The translations under genes were made by a program, and so were the position numbers. A stretch of DNA of 64,000 nt. It comes from Suillus spraguei (lineage: Eukaryota > Basidiomycota > Agaricomycetes > Boletales > Suillaceae). Below are positions 35,420 to 46,831 of the stretch, piece after piece; positions within the stretch are counted from its first letter, which is position 1; every line of letters starts with the position of its first letter. The notes beneath the pieces are model-generated. The model saw nothing but the letters and a program-made list of their open reading frames with translations. It had not been told where the DNA came from and made no database searches. The stretch lies in contig JABCPU010000083.1 of the NCBI GenBank assembly GCA_016800925.1, positions 143,162 through 207,161 of the forward strand, in the 5' to 3' direction.

Positions 35420-38400
35420 ATGGAAAAATTCTCCTACTCCAATAACCGCCCCATCGAATACAGTGAGTTAACTGACACCTATCAGATTCGACTTTGGCGG
35501 TAATCCTCTCTGTTATGTAGCGTAACACACGCCCCGGGCCAGCAGCAAGCCCCTACGACCAAATCACCAACGGCAACAGTCTCCGAACAAATCCGAATGT
35601 GCGTCGGACGGTTCTCGGTACTCCTGCGCGATCATTCTTACCACAAGAATTCAAGCGCTCCAAACATGATCACACTCTCACCAATAGTCTCGCTATACGG
35701 ATCAACAATTCGAGTTCCACAAACAACACCCGTGCTTCTACAAGACATACAGGGCAACCAGATCCCGAGGTACAAATAATCGACCGACCTCATGGAATGA
35801 AAGGCGCACCTGCGCATCACAGGCATCCTTTTGGTCATCAGGTCGAAGAAATTTCAGACTGTGAGGATCTTGGAGTACCTGTATCTCGTCCTGAGGACAT
35901 CGGGGTGCTTGTACCTCGTCCTCATCCTTCGTCGTCTTCACCAGACCCTATGAATCTTCATCCTTTCCATACCTTTCCAGGTGACCTACAATATCCTGAC
36001 TCCAGGAAGGGCAAAGGAAAGGATTCCTCTCCGACTACACAATCCTGCACTGCGGTTGTGTCTGATGAGGCTGATGATATTGAAGACTTTTCGTCAGAAG
36101 CAGGCAACAACCGACCTTCACTCCCTCCGAAACCTCAATCGCAACGAGCTGCAACACTTGCGCCCATACCGAAAAATATTGTCCGCGAAGCTCGAAAAGT
36201 ATTTGAGCCTCAGGTTCCATCCCTTGATTTACGGAAAATTAGGCATGAGATTGGGGTTGTGAAGAAAATGAGACCCAGAAAAACAACTAAGGTTCAGTGT
36301 CAGTGTGTTTTATTTTGTAATGACTCACGCCTTCAATCAGTCTATCCCAACGTCTCAATCGCAATTCGACCATATTGCAACGTCATCCACGCAGTTCACA
36401 TCCAAAGAGCTTCCTCGCACTAAGGACCCTCCTTTGAAGCTCCCTTTGCAAGCATGGGGGATCGGTCTGAAAATATTCAGTGCAGAAGATGGTTCCGAGC
36501 CTCCTGTCTTTGAGTATGATCTGAAAAACAGACGCCTCGCTGTGGCTGTACCTGGACAGTCTCCATCTTTCCGGTTTCAACAAACTAATGGGTTTGAAAT
36601 GGTAACAGTACGTTCCCAACATAAGTTATACGGCACTCGTACTAATATCGATAAGGTCACAACTGACGATACGAAATCCTTGAAAGACAATGTAGTCATA
36701 CAGCTACGGATGAGGAACGACTGCCAAGTCTGTGATAACGGGAAATCAATAGACGCCTTTGTGCCCGGTGCGTGTGCCATTTTGACGGGTGGGCTATGTA
36801 CTGAACCGCTGCACCCAGGACAGAACCGCGGACGCGGGGACCTGACATTCTTGTTTAGCACGGATGAAAGCAAAGGGTGGACGCAAACGATATATCAGAA
36901 CCTACGCTTTCGCCTGACTGAAGCGGCATCTAAACACGACACTGTGAGGTACGAAGCCATAACTACCTAGAGAGAATTTACCTGATTGAAAGCAGACCAG
37001 CGGGCGCGCGCGGACTCTGGAAAAAACTTGAGGACCTTGCACAGATGTTTGAAGAGCATCGCCGTCACCCTTCGTCTAATTCTCGCCACGAGTCAATGCC
37101 TCCTTCCGTAAAAAATGCATCTCCTGTGCCAGATGTATCTAGCTCCACAGTCAATTCTGGATCGTGTCTGGCACCTGATACGTAGGTTATTCTGTGACTG
37201 CATATATTTTGGTTGATGACTTATAATCCTCATAGTAATCCACCAATCGCTGAGGCCGGTACATCGTTGCGTCGTTCATCACGGCATTCTGCTGTTGCAG
37301 CAGTCGAAACTCAGTCAGACTCTCCTCCCATAGCAGATCCTGAAGAACTGTGCGATTTTTTATCATTAGTACTTTATTTTATCTCTTATCTGTTTTACTA
37401 GAATTCTCGTATATCCCCCATCCGGCCCTGGCGCATTGAACATTATGGGCAGCGATTTGAACAGGCTCAGACCGCACGAGTTCCTCAATGATACATTGAT
37501 AGAGTTTGGCTTGAAGTACGGTCACCTGCCATTTATTTCAGCGTAATGCTGACATTATACAGGCTTTGGCTCAGCGATCTTAAAGAGCAAAACCCCGAGC
37601 TTGCAGAACAAATTCACGTTTTCAGTTCGTTCTTCTATAAGAAGCTCAACAACAAGAAAAGGCAAGTTTTCTCTGTTTTATTTTACAAATTCTGAAATCA
37701 CATTTTTACCTGAAGCTTGGACGAAGGATATCAAAGCGTGAAGAAATGGACGTCCAGGGTTAATATATTCTCGAAGAAATACATAATTGTCCCGATCAAC
37801 GAGAAGCGAGTATGTCCTTAACGAGGTTGACTCTTACTAACTCCAATCCAAGTCTACATTGGTACCTCGCCATCATCTATGAACCTGAGCACACTCTTCT
37901 CCCACCTCTCCCTCAGAAAGAACCCACTCTCTCTCAACGAGGAAAACTACGGCGAAAGACTGTTGCTGAGCCAGACGTACTTCCTGCGACCGAGCCCGAG
38001 GCAACACCACCCCACGACCTACCAGCACTAGAAGCACGATCAGAGCCGGATGCTGAAGTGGCCTCACTGCACGCTACTTGCGCGTCCACGCCAAGTATTA
38101 CGCAAGACGAAGACATGGATGACATCTCACCTGTGGAATTCACACAGTCATGTTCAATATCCAACAAGCTTCCTCCGAAACTATACAGGGTTCCATCATC
38201 CAACCCTGCATCTATACGAGGCAGGTCTGTCTCTGTTGACGAGGCCTCAGGGAGATCGATGTCCGTCGAAGCGCATGTAGACTTGATCTTACCAACGTCT
38301 TCTCCACGTTTGGAGCCGATGGATGTTGATGTCACCGTTATCGACATCGACACGATCCCAGAGGGGACCTCGCCGAAGGATAATCTTCCATCTTCTAATG

Positions 38401-39337
38401 CATCAACTTCAACACACGTCTCTGAGCCTCCCAGCGCTTTGTCATCAAAACCTCCGTCTCGTATGATTGGTATGACTTCGGCTCACTTTTATGGACCCTC
38501 TGCCAAGAACAAGGGGAAGGAGAAGGCTATCGAACCAGCCGTTGTACCGGACTCTGAAGAGGAGGACGAACATAATGAGGATGAGAAGCAAGAAAGGGAA
38601 GTAGATGCTATGTTGGACATCCAACCCAGTCTGGCCACTCAGACATCGAATGATCCTCCTAGGTAAGCCCACGTACTTGCATTTTGTGATCAGCTTATAA
38701 TTTGTTGCAGGACTTGGATATTCACGCTAGATTCCTTAGGTTCACGGCATCCTCAAGCACAGAAGGTATTGCGATATTGGCTGAAGGCTGAAGCGAAAGA
38801 CAAGCAACAAAAGGACGAGGTGAGACCGGCTGAAGTCAAGTTTGCACAGGTGTGTGGAGTCCTATTTTGCAAAGAAGACCTTTTCGACGATCCAGTACAG
38901 GTCCCATCGCAGCCCAACTTTGCCGACTGCGGCGTCTACCTGCTACATTTCGCTAGAACCTTCCTTTCAGATCCTGTTCACTACTTTAATCTCATCCACC
39001 AAGTGCGTAGTTCTTACTTTTTGAATACTCGACTGATGTCGGCTCTGTTCTAAAGAGCAAGAAAATATATCCTGCCGCACAGCGCAAAATCGACTGGAAC
39101 GAGGAATCGGTTCAGCACTACCGGAAAGATCTTATTGGGCGGATCCAAGACCTTTCCAAAGAGTGGAAGGTTTCGAGGGCGGTGAAGGAAGAGGACGCGA
39201 AGCGCAAACGGGAGAGCGAAGAGCTTGGGCAAGCTGACAACGATTCAGAGGTGGAGGTGGACATCCTCGAGGATGTGAAGGTCCCGCCGCCCACGCCCAA
39301 GTCAAAGGAGCGACCGGCGAAGAGGATGCGTGGTTGA
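35420..39337 (+). CDS. ULP2: SUMO protease of the Ulp2/SENP6-7 type (peptidase family C48)
   Basis: C48 cysteine peptidases cut SUMO from proteins and trim SUMO chains in the nucleus. The Met at 35420 begins a disordered, Ser/Pro-rich N-part, followed by a globular region (LQAWGIGLKIFSAEDGSEPP, about 36445-36960). The catalytic domain starts at YPPSGPGALNIMGSDLNRL with RPHEFLNDTLIEFGLKLWL. The active site is His in NENLHWYLAIIYEP (about 37855), Asp in TLDSLGSRHP (38729-38731), Gln in PSQPNFADCGVY and Cys at 38928-38930. About 285 residues of acidic, low-complexity sequence separate the His and Asp, a large insertion as in Ulp2/SENP6-7. The intron before the His block (37806-37852) needs a GC donor. 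One C seems missing at about 36967, breaking TTLERIYLIESR. The tail is basic and ends at 39337. Confidence 0.88.
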
Positions 39338-39892
39338 AGGGCCTTAGTGACAAAGAAGCTACTTACGGAATTCTTACTTATTTGTGATGCATACTCTTTA
39401 GATTCTGCTCCTACATGCTGAGTCCCATTGGACGGGTACCCTATTAATTTCAATACTGGGCATCAGATTACACGCATATAACCACTTGATATAATAAATA
39501 AATTTGTTTCCCGAAGTCCCAAGCAGTCAGTACTTGCTGAGCGCTGGACGATACATGGCAGCCTCGATCCCCGTACTCGAGCAATCGACACGTACCCAAT
39601 CTATCTGGTATCAAAGGTTATGAAAGGTGGACGGATTGTTTCCAGGTAAGAAGAAAATCGTTGGATGAACGTGAAGAATGTATGTATGTACAGATCCATC
39701 ACGCTGGTATCGTGATGAGATTGATTAAACGAACGGACAGGAGTTCATCCTTATGAATGCATACCCCCACAATGGAGCACAGGTTAAAACTTGTAAGTAA
39801 CCAGAACCAGAGACTACCCAGATGAAGATCCAAGTATGAACCCTGTATCATGGAAGAGAATTCTCGAAATGTGATGAAGTACGAGGGGCAGC
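39338..39892. other. Intergenic between convergent genes
   Basis: Nothing coding seen; 3' ends of the protease and membrane-protein genes. Confidence 0.5.
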
Positions 39893-41176
39893 TTAGAACT
39901 GGATCTCAGCACGACGACGATGTTTCCAGCTCCGGCCGGCAGGCACGTTGAGTTTTGCGGCTGAAACTTGGCCAACTTCCTCCAAGAACTCCTCCACTAC
40001 CTCGCGAATAGCAGGGGTGGGCTCAGCATCGTTACGGCGTGCAACTGTATTTGTCGGTGAAACGTGCAACGAAGATGAAGAAACCGCGACCGATGCATGA
40101 GTACTAGTGGGGCCCATTGTTTCCCCGGCGCTGCCTCCGATAGCCTTTGGAGTTGTATTCGATGATGACTTATGAGAGATGTACCAACCAATTCCGATAC
40201 CAGCAGCAATGAGCTAAAACAATGGATCAGTCGGGAGACAGGAAAGATAAAGAAAGCGCATACGACTAGAAGTACCATCCCAACGAACCAGACCCAGCGT
40301 GACAATTTTGAAGACCCACTCTGTGTCTTTATCAACCAGGAGCTCGTCTTCTTCTCGTCCTTGGCAACCATGCTGAATCTCCTCCAGAAGTCATCTCTGT
40401 TCTGGCCACGTCTCGGCATCAAGTTATCCTCTGAGCCTCCACGAATTATGGTATCGCCTGTGTATTGTATATCTCTTGGGGCGGGTGACTTGGCAGGACG
40501 GGCAAAGACAGGAGTGATTGGGGTTATTGGAGGCTGGAGAGGATGCGGAGTGCTTGGGACCGATGGGCGAGGGGAAGGTGTCTCGTAAATTGGGACAGGC
40601 ATACGCGGTTGATGAATGTTCATGTCGGCTGGGGGGCGGTTGACTTTCAGCGCACTGGGCATGGGTTGTGGAGGCTGGTGCACAGGAGGTTGGATAATCT
40701 GTCTCATTTCGGGTGTTGCAGTGGGAGATGGTACGTTGAGTGCTGATATGGCCGCTGGATAACCAGGACGTGGAGCAGCGAGGGGTATCGGGGATGCATT
40801 CATGGTTCCATCATGCTTAGACTCGGTTGCCATAGGAGGCTTATGCATAAGGACGTCCTCGTCCTCGCCGTCACTCAATTCCCCATTCATGAAACCGAGG
40901 CCAACTGCACCGAAACCAGACTGACGGTTGGAGGAATTTTCATGGTCAAGATATTGATCATACCTGCAGAATACCCAGTCAGTCTACTGCTAAAAAACGA
41001 AGCGTGTGAACGTACATGTTATAGGCGGAACTGCGGTCGTTGGGATTAGGATCTGCTGGTTTACGGACACGGCGCTTAGAAGGTGGTGGCTGGTCGAAAA
41101 GTTCGTCTGGATCGTCTGTTGCAAATGGTGGTTTACCGGCGAGAGGTGGTCTTCTGAGTGGCTCTATACTGGACAT
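39893..41176 (-). CDS. Conserved basidiomycete single-pass membrane protein of unknown function
   Basis: Three exons on the minus strand (from 41176; to 40264; 40213-39893) make a protein that starts MSSIEPLRRPPLAGKP. It has an acidic segment (DGEDEDVLM) and a long Pro-rich linker (PSPRPSVPSTPHPLQPPITP), then the conserved block RDDFWRRFSMVAKDEKKTSSW with KTQSGSSKLSRW. One transmembrane helix (VWFVGMVLLVLIAAGIGIGW) is completed across the last intron, followed by a Ser/Thr tail ending at IQF. The long N-part without a signal peptide suggests cytosolic N-terminus and luminal tail, which is inference. Similar proteins occur in other basidiomycetes as far as I recall, always unnamed. No frame damage was seen. 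Confidence 0.7.
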
Positions 41177-42466
41177 TCGATGATTACTTGATTGAAATAC
41201 GCGATATGAAGCGGCTGGCTAGAAATAATAAATACGAAAAAGCGAGTGGACGCCTCTCTTGATGGAGGCTAGCTGAGCTGGCAGCGCACGAGCTCTGAAA
41301 AAAAATAGGGAAGAGAGACAAGAGATGAGGGAAAAGAAGACGACACGGACTGATCACCTCGACTGGTAACCACTTGAACTAAAGTGTCGTGGGTATCCGT
41401 CAATCGCGTGACTCGCGTTGGTCAACGTTTCAACTTTCATCTTAACTTTCATCAACAACAGGTGACATATGGTCCTGGATCTACATGGTTGCTCATCAAA
41501 CATCGCAGGGCTCGTACGCTTATAATCATAATAGCTCGCAATTGCTCAATGTTTTTAGGTGACTTGCATGTGCTGTGATGGGTCTGGGTCCACCGGTGCC
41601 CGCACTGTTGACAAGGCAACATAATAATAGGTTGTATTGTGATGTCAGGTGTGGACTAGCTGTGGTCTGTGAATTGACGCTTGAGGGCATATTATCCAGA
41701 GCTCCTGTTTTCAGTCCTTCATTTCAAAGATCGGGCTCTTCATTCCATGGCCAGAGTCAGATCCTGTGTCTTTACACACATTGCGCATCTCTAGTGGCGT
41801 CAGAACCTCAATTCAGATCCACATTATCTTGATGGATTCGCGCAACGTGTACTGCAGAGCCGCTGTGTCGTATTAATGCCATTGTATGTCATCCAAACTA
41901 TTTATCAATAAATTAGCAGCATCCACCATTTTACCCACCAGAAATGATCATCACTTCCATTACCTCCAAGGGTGTGGAGACTTTGACCCAGCGCCCACGA
42001 ACTTGTCAGCATTCGTCGATAAGTGCACTTGACAGGTGGTGGAGTCCTCGATTTTCAGACCCGTGCTTCGGACCTCGAGGATACTTGGAATATTAGTGGC
42101 CGCTACTAGTGTACCATGTTGGATTGGCAGCTATTGGCAAATCACAATGCCACAGAAGAGGACCATTCCACCTTCCTAGTAGCAGCGTACTTGCGAACAA
42201 CTCCATAGGAGCTTAAAATAAGCGCTGATCGATAATCAGATAGGCTGATATCGGCGAGCATGGGATCCACATTCCATACAGACCAACTTGAGTACTGCTA
42301 AGCTGATTGGAGCATGTCAATCATCATCCTTTAAACCTTTACCCGTCCCTCACAACAAAAGACCCCACGTGTTGCCACAACCCCAATTATGACAAGCTTT
42401 CTGAGCACAATCATTGGACCAGAAAAACGATATTGAAACAACTTCGGTCCGACCAATTCCGCCTTG
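41177..42466. other. Intergenic, 1.3 kb
   Basis: No gene supported. It contains the promoter side of the membrane-protein gene and the 3' side of the FOL3-type gene. Confidence 0.5.
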
Positions 42467-43944
42467 TCAACTGGGGTTCGCCTCCTGCTTCGCAAGAAGA
42501 CGATAGAAATCCGCCACGAGGTATAGGCTTCCTGCAACAATCATAAGTTCTTGTACCCATCTTCTCCTTCTGTTCCCTCCGCAGTCGCCCATTCCAATGC
42601 ACTCTCGAGTTGTCCCTGAATCTCGCCTTCGTCGGAAGCAACCCACAACCCTTCACCTGATACGGACTCACGCACGGTAGCGGCGATCTCAGACGGCGGT
42701 ACAGAGTTTACCCAAGGCATGCCATCCGGCGAGGTGAATCGTACTGCGGCAAATTTCGTTTGTATCGAAAGTTGTTTGCTACTTCGAGACGCGAAAAGCG
42801 GGGATAAGGTATCCTTCGGCGTTTTAGGGGGAGAATGGGATAGGGCGAAGATATAAGTTAATCGTAATATCCGCACTTTCGGATTTCCGTCCAACATCGT
42901 AACGAGGTGGGAGACATACGAAGCGAGGGTTTCTGATGATGCACGATTGTGTGCACCATCGACAAGGACGGTGATCACCCTTGGATTAGGTGAGGAGACC
43001 GTGAGACGATGGAATGACAGGCGACCTCGCCAAGTCGCATTTCTAATGCCTGTCTTTATGTTTTCCGATACGCGCTCGCTAAAACCACTTGGCATCCTCG
43101 ATGCACACGATGGGTGTGTCATAAGTGTGGATACGACAGTTAATACTAGACTCAAGTTCTCCACTTGATGACTTCCATTCAAATATAGAAGTGCGAATAA
43201 GCCATCTGGGAAAGCCGAACTGGTGAATGTAATAGGTTGAGCAGGCGGAGGCCTAAATGATTCTGCATTCAGCGAGAATGTGGGCGGCAATGGACCATCT
43301 ATGATATCGTCCCACGCTCGCCGTTGCGCAGAGTGAGTTGCTATGAAGTGAGCGCCAGCCTGTTCAACAACAGAGCGCACAACATTCTCGACAGTAGTGT
43401 ATTTCTGAATGCCTAGGACAAAAGGCCTGTCCTTCCTCGCAATGCTGGCCTTCTCCTTTGCAATGAGTTCGACGGTATTTCCAAGGAATGATTGATGATC
43501 AAGGTCGACTGTTGTGAGAGCAGATAGGAGTATGGACTCGTCTGGTATGTAATTGGTCGCATCCAGGCGACCACCCATGCCCACCTCAATGACCACAACA
43601 TCCACTCTAAGTTTCTCGAATATCTGCAGTGCAACGAGCGTTAACATTTCGAAGCTGGTCACTTCTGTGCCATGATCTTGGTCCGCGCTCTCAACGGCTG
43701 CACGTGAAAGATTGTATTCTTCTAGTGATACGCTCTGTTCATTGATCAAAATGGAGTCTTGGACGGATACTAGATGAGGACTGTTGAATCGACCAACAGT
43801 AAGACCCGACGTAAGGAAGATGGATGATAACATGCAGGTGACACTTCCTTTTCCATTGGTGCCAGCGATATGGACAGTAGGACGTGAATATGGAGGCAGG
43901 TATGATGCAAGGAGGCGAATACGGTCCAGCGAAAGTTTGATCAT
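42467..43944 (-). CDS. FOL3: Dihydrofolate synthase (FolC/FOL3 type), intronless, frame shift near C-terminus
   Basis: The enzyme joins glutamate to dihydropteroate in folate synthesis; fungi use FOL3 for this step and MET7 for polyglutamylation. The start is the Met of IKLSLDRIRLLASYLP (43944), which matches family N-termini; an upstream in-frame start at 44052 would add 36 unlike residues. The P-loop is HIAGTNGKGSVTCMLSS. Further motifs are RFNSPHLVSVQDSI, EVGMGGRLDATN, LSALTTVDLDHQSFLGNTVE, IAKEKASIARKDRP and VLVDGAHNRASSETLASYV. The conserved end (LMIVAGSLYLVADFYRLL) is in another frame: after EDG one G appears to be missing at about 42557, so as written the protein stops early at 42541. 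Restoring the frame would give an end at 42467. Confidence 0.88.
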
Positions 43945-44342
43945 CGTCGTGGTCAAGACCCTCAAACGTAAGAAATCGGCAAGGGCCGAGAAACAGTCTT
44001 TCGGCGGAGCTTGTTCAACAACATCATGGTGTGGCACCAGCTTGTGGCACAAGGTAGCACAAATACTAGGATCTATGGACCTAGACTCTCATCCACTTAT
44101 CATGATGCGTGACTCATATCCGGCAGGCGACAACGCACAGATTCACTTGAATATATCTACAGATCTACAAGTCATTACCAGTCACGGTGCTGTGTTACCT
44201 TCCCAGTGGCATCGTGATCGTGGCCAGATGCTGATCACTGTTGTTGACCAATAACAGAATCCCTTTGTTCACCATGTGGTAGGGCATATATAATGTGAGT
44301 CACCACTGGCAAAACTAGGTTTGTTAACTAGGCCAACCTGTC
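43945..44342. promoter_or_regulatory. Shared upstream region of divergent FOL3-type and MYND genes
   Basis: About 400 bp separate the two starts. No recognisable operator was found; a bidirectional promoter is inferred from layout only. Confidence 0.4.
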
Positions 44343-46514
44343 ATGTCTTCCAACGAGCTCAAGGTTTGCTGCGTTTCTCCCCGTCGTCAGACATTCCATT
44401 AACCATTTCTCCCGATATCCAGAATATTATAGACGAGTTGAGCAAAGGATCTTTCGACTCTGTCGCCTCAGCCACTCTCTTTGCTCTGAGGGACGACTGC
44501 ACGTTCCCCGATGTGTATCAAATCACCATCGCTCTGTATGGCATCGTAGACTCAGTTCATCTCCAACGAGTCAAGCGCGGTCTCATCGCTGAGCCCTTGC
44601 AGCAGGCTTTAGCTTTCCGAGGCCTGGCATCGTTCATGCCATTTTGGCTTGGTCGCTCCGTCTACACTGCTAGAATGCTCAACACACTGACTTCCCGCTG
44701 GCCCATCATTCGCGAATGGCTGCTTTTCCTGGGAACAGACTATGTGTACAAAGAAAGTATTGATAAAACCATGCGTATCCTTGCCAAGCGAGCAATCGTC
44801 GACTTCTTAGGCATCTGCAGACATGATATGCTCGGGGACTCGCTTCCTATCGTCCTGTCTAGCCCCGGAATCGTATCTTTGATGTTCAGTATGTGGGACT
44901 TGGAAACAAGAGATCGTCATTTCAGTTCCTGCGTGCAAGACGATGACATCCCTGGTCCCCCTCCGATTATCCGCACTCCAGCCATTCTAGACTCCTGGAT
45001 GTGCACATTTTCTGAGACGGAGACTTGGAATTGGCACGAGATCATGCGCCCGTTCAATAATGATGGTGCGAGGATCGCTGCCACAGCTCTTGATCATCTG
45101 GAGCACGACCTCGCACAGCACCCCATCGATTACGACTTAATTATCTGGGATATCCACCTTCTGACTTCCCTTTCCGTAAACAACACTATCCGCATTCCGT
45201 TACTTATGCAACACTCCATGCAGAAAACAGCAGGCGTTATTGCTACCATGGTATCTCAGCGGCCCCACTGTATTAAACCACGTCATTTAGTGGCTAAGGC
45301 CATTTCATACGCATGTTGGTATATCAGGGCGTATGTGGAGGACACGGATGGGCTACCCTGGATTTCTGAGGTCCTCGAGGCAGGCCTGTTGCCCTCGCTG
45401 CTAGCGGTTGAGCCGTGGGTAAAACATCTCCAGGATAATAATGAGGAAGACTGGGAGCCACTCTGGCTTCTTCTTTCGACCATTTTCCCCAAGTATGCGA
45501 TTTTTCGTTCCGCGCTCAAAGTGATGGGTCGATCCATTAAGGCCATCAACGCCGTTAAGGCAGTGGATAGGCCAAAGCCGGATGGTCCGATGCACAAATA
45601 CTGGTCCACATTGGAGACACTTGTGATGACCCGACTTGAGTTGTTGGAGACTGATGATGTCGATGAGGCACATGTTGATTCTTGTCAAAGTTCAAAGGTG
45701 CATATCATTTCACATGTTCCACTGTGATATGCGTAGTGATTGTTGTGCAGTGTAATAAATCTGGAGCAGCAGGCACCTTCAAGCGCTGTGCTGGTTGCCT
45801 TCATGTGCATTACTGCAGCAGGGAATGTCAGATCTACGATTGGAAACAAGGCGGCCATCAAACATACTGTCGCGGAATACAAGCTCGCCGTGCCAGTACG
45901 TGTTTCATGAATTTGCAACTGATGCCAAATTTCACAAATTCCTCACAGAAGGAATCATGTCCCGTATTTCTACACGCGACCTCCGTTTTCTCGATCGCGT
46001 TATTGCATATGATCTCTCTTCTCATAACGAGCAAATCTCCAGGACAGCGGCAATACATGCTCCGGGGCCCGCAGTCGTTGAGATTGATTATACCTGTATC
46101 CCTTTCCGCATCGGTGTTGGCTGCACGGAATCGCTCCCTGTGCCAGACACCTGTAAGTGCGACAGGCTGATGCAACAAAAGTGGGACACTATGGTGGAGC
46201 TGGCACGGAGCAGCAAAATGCCGGGGCAGAAGCTTTTGATTCGTGCCTTCATTCCATGTGGGTCTGCGCCCAAAGTGAAATTGCAGCTTATCCCAATCAA
46301 ACGGATCATCCCCGGTTATGACCCGAGCCAGGATCATGATTCCGCCGAAGCTAGCGACACGTTCGACCACTTGTATTCGTGCGCGGGGACCTCTTTTACC
46401 ATCGTGGATCATTCATACCCCGTGGAGACTCTCAGGCTCATGAATAAGGAGATGGATGCGTTGACTATTGAAGGAAAGGAGAAGAATACCACTAACGCAG
46501 CCCAATCGGCTTGA
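44343..46514 (+). CDS. MYND-type zinc-finger protein
   Basis: A long alpha-helical N-part of about 460 residues, with blocks such as DIQNIIDELSKGSFDSV, QQALAFRGLASFMPFWLG and RILAKRAIVDFLGICR, precedes a MYND finger (CQSSKCNKSGAAGTFKRCAG, HVHYCSRECQIYDWKQGGHQ, TYC) near 45685-45880. A C-terminal domain follows a short intron (about 45898-45950). MYND fingers bind proline-rich peptides; the partner here is unknown. Such proteins are abundant in Agaricomycetes. The frame of the conserved N-part has no ATG. The ATG at 44343 (MSSNELK) enters it only if one G is added at about 44363, so the start rests on a probable sequence error. The stop is at 46512-46514. Confidence 0.78.
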
Positions 46515-46831
46515 GAGGGGTTTTGGATACATTGGCAAATGAGTCCACAAATACTAAAAGCGAATTATGTCGCACTAGCTTCTACGCAGCTAGATGGCTT
46601 TTATTCATGTCCACTACCTATTTAGCGACTGACAGGGGCTACGTACCTCATTGTTTTGACTTAGTTAGATCGGCAGTCACCGCACACATGTTTACCACAC
46701 TGCTCAACGTAATAGAGCCCATCTGTCTCGATATCGTCCAATATGTTGTCTTGTACCATGAAAAACCTTAATTCTCACACCCCCTACTGAATTTTCGGTA
46801 CTAAACTATTTCATCCGAGCCATTTGTGCCA
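46515..46831. other. Intergenic between MYND and MATH-BTB genes
   Basis: Nothing supported. Confidence 0.5.

Noticed and set aside
37934..38353. 139-codon minus-strand frame, Ser-rich
   Set aside because: Antisense of the acidic insert of the SUMO protease.
45858..46412. 184-codon minus-strand frame
   Set aside because: Antisense to the C-terminal exon of the MYND protein, which has the conserved reading.
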